DNA from: Cellulomonas sp.
GTDB lineage: Bacteria > Actinomycetota > Actinomycetes > Actinomycetales > Cellulomonadaceae
NCBI GenBank assembly: GCA_031178805.1
Contig: JAPSIJ010000128.1
Span: 1-6,635, forward strand
Direction: 5' to 3'
Length of the DNA: 6,635 nt
Under the pieces are notes generated by a model, which worked only from the letters and a program-made list of their open reading frames with translations, was not told where the DNA came from and did not search any database. The position numbers were made by a program, and so were the translations under genes. How positions within the stretch are numbered: position 1 is the first letter of the stretch; each line of letters opens with the position of its first letter. Positions 1 through 6,635 of this stretch are shown one piece after another.

Positions 1-42
1 CCCCCGGTGCGGGGACGGGGCGCGGCGGTGGCGCTCGCCGGG

Positions 43-1516
43 TCAGGCGCGCAGCGCGGTGGTCCCGGCGGTGACGGGCGCCGGCAGCTCGGTGCTGCCG
101 CCCAGGTAGGTGTCGACCGCCGCGGCGGCGGCCCGGCCCTCGGCGATCGCCCACACGATGAGCGACTGCCCGCGCCCGGCGTCGCCGGCGACGAACACGC
201 CGGGCACCGAGGTCGCGAAGTCGTCCGCCCGGGCGACGGTGCCGCGCGGGGTGAGGTCGACGCCGGCCTGCGCGACGAGGTCCTCGGTCTCCGGGCCGGT
301 GAAGCCCATCGCGATGAGGACCAGGTCGGCCGGGATGTCCCGCTCGGTGCCCGGGGCCGGGACGCGCCGGCCGTCGGGCAGGTACTCGGTCGTGGCGAGG
401 CGCAGGTGGGTGACCTGGCCGTCCTCGCCGCCGACGAACGCCACGGTGGACGCCAGGTACGCCCGGTCGCCGCCCTCCTCGTGCGAGGAGGACACCTCGA
501 ACAGCACCGGGTCGGTCGGCCACGGCTGGTTCGCGGGCCGCTCGACCGGCGGCTGCTTGCCGATGGCCAGCGTGGTCACCGACGCCGCGCCCTGGCGCAG
601 GGCGGTGCCCACGCAGTCCGAGCCGGTGTCGCCGCCGCCGATCACGACCACGTGCTTGCCGGCCGCGTCGATCGCGTCCGGGACGTCCTGCCCCGCGACG
701 AGCTTGTTCGACCGCGCCAGGTAGTCCATCGCCGGGTGGATGCCCTCGAGCTCGCGCCCGGGCAGCGGCAGGTCGCGCGGCACGGTGGCGCCGGTGGCGA
801 CGACGACCGCGTCGTACCGGGCGCGCAGCTGCGCCCAGGTGATGTCCCGGCCGATCTCGACGTTCGCCCGGAACCGGGTGCCCTCGGCCGCCATCTGCTC
901 CAGGCGGCGGTCGATGTGCCGCTTCTCGAGCTTGAAGTCCGGCACGCCGTAGCGCAGCAGGCCGCCGATGGCGTCGTCGCGCTCGTACACCGCGACGGTG
1001 TGCCCGGCGCGGGTGAGCTGCTGGGCCGCCGCGAGGCCGGCGGGGCCGGAGCCCACGACGGCGACGGTGTGCCCGGTCAGCCGCTGGGGCACCTGCGGGT
1101 GCACCAGGCCGCGGTCGAACGCCTCGTCGATGATCGAGACCTCGACGTTCTTGATCGTCACCGCGGGCTGGTTGATGCCGAGCACGCACGCCGACTCGCA
1201 CGGCGCCGGGCAGATCCGGCCCGTGAACTCCGGGAAGTTGTTCGTCGCGTGCAGCCGCTCGATGGCGTCGCCCCACTGACCGCGCCACACCAGGTCGTTC
1301 CACTCGGGGATCAGGTTCCCGAGCGGGCAGCCGTTGTGGCAGAACGGGACGCCGCAGTCCATGCAGCGCCCGGCCTGCCGGGTGACGAGCGCGGCGGCCT
1401 GCGGGTCCTGGCCGGCGGTGCGGTGCTCGTGCACCTCGCGCCAGTCCATCAGGCGCAGCGCCACCGGACGGTTCGCGGGCAGCTCGCGCTCCCGCACCTT
1501 CATGAAGCCGCGGGGG

Positions 1517-1524
<8 letters not shown>
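43..1524 (-). CDS. gltD: Glutamate synthase small (beta) subunit GltD
   Basis: This is the electron-input subunit of glutamate synthase: it oxidises NAD(P)H on FAD and feeds electrons through iron-sulfur clusters to the FMN of GltB. The 493 residues match the usual 480-500. Seen in order: an N-terminal cluster domain with Cys54, Cys57, Cys62 and Cys66, then Cys105, Cys109 and Cys113, the family's two-cluster pattern; a FAD-binding Rossmann motif GSGPAG at 158-163, followed by GGLLRYGVPDFKLEK; a second dinucleotide motif GGGDTG at 296-301 for NAD(P)H; and the closing FAD motif GVFVAGDAGRGQS at 442-454. The GTG start at 1524 is chosen because GGAGG lies 6 bases upstream and homologues begin with this segment; an ATG at codon 8 is too far from that site. 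It overlaps gltB by 8 bases, indicating one operon. The region after the second motif (residues 315-336, with ERPANQPWP) resembles the Gram-positive/eukaryotic GOGAT type rather than E. coli GltD, so NADH versus NADPH use is open. No defects seen. Confidence 0.96.
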
Positions 1525-6091
<4,567 letters not shown>

Positions 6092-6099
6092 CAGCACCG

Positions 6100-6104
6100 T
6101 CCTC
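6100..6104 (-). promoter_or_regulatory. Ribosome binding site of gltB
   Basis: On the minus strand GAGGA lies 8 bases before the ATG at 6091. It is a good Shine-Dalgarno match at normal spacing, and it decides the start: the open frame continues upstream to a GTG at 6205, but homology starts only after 6091 and the length from here fits the family propeptide. Confidence 0.78.
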
Positions 6105-6117
6105 ACAGACCCGGGAG

Positions 6118-6163
6118 CGGGCCAGGTAGAGCAATGGGGGGAGGCTGGGACGTCATCGGCCCG
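6118..6163 (-). repeat. Inverted repeat in the gltB leader
   Basis: CGGGCC (minus strand, 6163-6158) can pair with GGCCCG (6123-6118) across a 34-base C-rich loop. CCCGGG also occurs twice, at 6160-6165 and 6110-6115, each self-complementary. The structure would sit in the predicted transcript just before the ribosome binding site. There is no T-run, so it is not an intrinsic terminator. In DNA this rich in G and C such pairings arise easily, so a regulatory role is speculative. Confidence 0.2.
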
Positions 6164-6179
6164 GGCTACAGGTGTGGCG

Positions 6180-6185
6180 ACGATA
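6180..6185 (-). promoter_or_regulatory. Candidate -10 element of the gltBD promoter
   Basis: The minus strand reads TATCGT, which fits the TAnnnT pattern of actinobacterial housekeeping promoters. The best -35 at 17-base spacing is TGAGTG, a poor match to TTGACA, as is common where an activator is used. Transcription would start near 6173, giving a leader of about 80 bases. One hexamer in a GC-rich gap is suggestive but not strong. Confidence 0.35.
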
Positions 6186-6218
6186 CCTGCCGGAAACACA
6201 GGCACTCACATCGCGAGA

Positions 6219-6234
6219 AGTGAGGTGGGTCACA
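6219..6234 (-). promoter_or_regulatory. Candidate Crp/GlxR-type operator upstream of gltB
   Basis: The minus strand reads TGTGACCCACCTCACT. This matches the Crp-family consensus TGTGA-N6-TCACA in 9 of 10 defined positions. Its centre lies about 135 bases before the gltB start and about 53 bases before the start point predicted from the -10 hexamer at 6180-6185. Crp-family regulators of actinobacteria (GlxR in Corynebacterium, Crp in Mycobacterium and Streptomyces) recognise this sequence, and gltBD is a reported GlxR target in Corynebacterium as far as I recall. The match is visible; binding and the direction of regulation are inferred. A GlnR reading is weaker: GTGAC fits the first half of a GlnR box but no second half follows. 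Confidence 0.5.
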
Positions 6235-6251
6235 CCGGCGGTGCCCCGCGG

Positions 6252-6635
6252 TCAGCGGGTCGTGCCGTGCTCCGCCACCTCGTCGTCCTGGGCTGCAGAT
6301 CCGCCCGTGCCGACGACCAGAGGGGTGGTCTCGCGTCCTGGATGGCGACGTCCGACGACCACGAACGCTACCAGCGCGCCGAGACCCACGATGATCGACG
6401 TCCACACGTTGAGCCGGAACGGGCCGATCATCTCCGCGGGGTCGATCCGGAGCAGCTCGATCCACAGCCGGCCCACCGTGTACACGACGACGTACAGCCA
6501 GAACACCCGCCCGTGGCCCAGCCGGAACCGGCGGTCCAGCCAGATGATCAGCGCCGCCCCGGCGAGGTTCCACAGCAGCTCGTACAGGAACGTCGGGTGG
6601 AACAGCGTGCCCGGCTCGTAGCCCGCCGGCAGGTG
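6252..6635 (-). CDS. lgt: Prolipoprotein diacylglyceryl transferase Lgt, C-terminal part (start outside window)
   Basis: Lgt is an integral membrane enzyme that moves a diacylglyceryl group from phosphatidylglycerol to the lipobox Cys of prolipoproteins, the first step of lipoprotein maturation. Only the last 127 residues are visible; the frame is open to the window edge. Diagnostic segments are FHPTFLYELLWNL (visible residues 12-24), GRVFWLYVVVYTVGR (42-56) and GRLWIELLRIDPAE (55-68), the conserved G-R-x-x-x-E-x-x-R-x-D region near the end of the family that I take to hold the essential C-terminal Arg. Three hydrophobic stretches, about 16-33, 44-62 and 77-95, are membrane segments. A polar tail of about 33 residues (GRRHPGRETTP to AEHGTTR) follows; actinobacterial Lgt proteins often carry such variable tails. 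The stop is TGA at 6252-6254. gltB follows in the same direction 160 bases later. An internal GTG at 6506 could be mistaken for a start, but the conserved motifs continue upstream of it. Confidence 0.93.
   Translation of the reverse strand, partial: HLPAGYEPGTLFHPTFLYELLWNLAGAALIIWLDRRFRLGHGRVFWLYVVVYTVGRLWIELLRIDPAEMIGPFRLNVWTSIIVGLGALVAFVVVGRRHPGRETTPLVVGTGGSAAQDDEVAEHGTTR

Noticed and set aside
1..42. GC-rich stretch after gltD with a CCCC-GGTGC-GGGG inverted repeat at 2-14, as a terminator
   Set aside because: The stem is short, the window ends there, and no T-run can be seen. It may be part of a terminator but this cannot be supported.
6092..6173. Glutamine-sensing RNA or other riboswitch in the gltB leader
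   Set aside because: Known glutamine aptamers are mostly cyanobacterial and I see none of their conserved core. The leader is mostly C-rich with simple inverted repeats.
6092..6205. N-terminal extension of gltB by 38 codons to a GTG at 6205
   Set aside because: The added residues resemble nothing in the family, would cover the -10 candidate, and lack a ribosome site as good as GAGGA before the ATG at 6091. The ATG gives the usual short propeptide before the catalytic Cys.
6233..6243. Small hairpin CACC-GGC-GGTG shortly after the lgt stop, as a terminator
   Set aside because: The stem is only 4 base pairs and no T-run follows on the minus strand. It also touches the operator candidate.
6166..6573. 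135-codon minus-strand frame and 149-codon plus-strand frame (6172-6621) over lgt
   Set aside because: Both overlap the lgt coding frame, which has clear Lgt motifs and membrane segments. Their products are polar and Arg- or Ser-rich without recognisable features.

Overview
The window is a stretch of a very GC-rich actinobacterial chromosome. Codon third positions are almost all G or C, and the proteins have the Ala/Arg/Val-rich composition typical of actinomycetes. The protein sequences and the lgt-gltB-gltD order would suit a Cellulomonas-like member of the Micrococcales, but the genus is only an impression. All genes lie on the minus strand, so the region reads from right to left.

From the right edge: (1) 6635-6252 is the C-terminal 127 residues of Lgt, prolipoprotein diacylglyceryl transferase, whose start lies outside the window. 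(2) 6251-6092 is a 160-base intergenic region. It holds a Crp/GlxR-type palindrome (TGTGA-N6-TCACT), a plausible -10 hexamer about 90 bases before gltB, a leader with inverted repeats, and a clear Shine-Dalgarno sequence. (3) 6091-1517 is gltB, the large (alpha) subunit of glutamate synthase, 1524 codons including a 29-residue propeptide. (4) 1524-43 is gltD, the small (beta) subunit, 493 codons. It overlaps the end of gltB by 8 bases and has its own ribosome binding site inside gltB. (5) 42-1 is a short stretch downstream of gltD in which no gene can be called.

GltB and GltD form the iron-sulfur flavoprotein GOGAT. GltD takes electrons from NAD(P)H through FAD and passes them through iron-sulfur clusters to FMN in GltB. 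GltB hydrolyses glutamine at its N-terminal Cys and channels the ammonia to 2-oxoglutarate, giving two glutamates. With glutamine synthetase this is the main ammonium assimilation route. The overlapping gene pair fits coupled production of the two subunits. lgt is a neighbour in the same direction and does membrane lipoprotein maturation; it has no direct functional link to GOGAT.

I found no mobile element, CRISPR array, RNA gene, defence system or other novel system. This is a housekeeping region with intact genes. The points most worth a second look are the Crp/GlxR-like operator upstream of gltB and the nucleotide-binding site of GltD, which lacks the Arg pair seen in E. coli-type NADPH-dependent subunits. 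Very long open frames on the plus strand are antisense mirrors of gltB and gltD, not genes.
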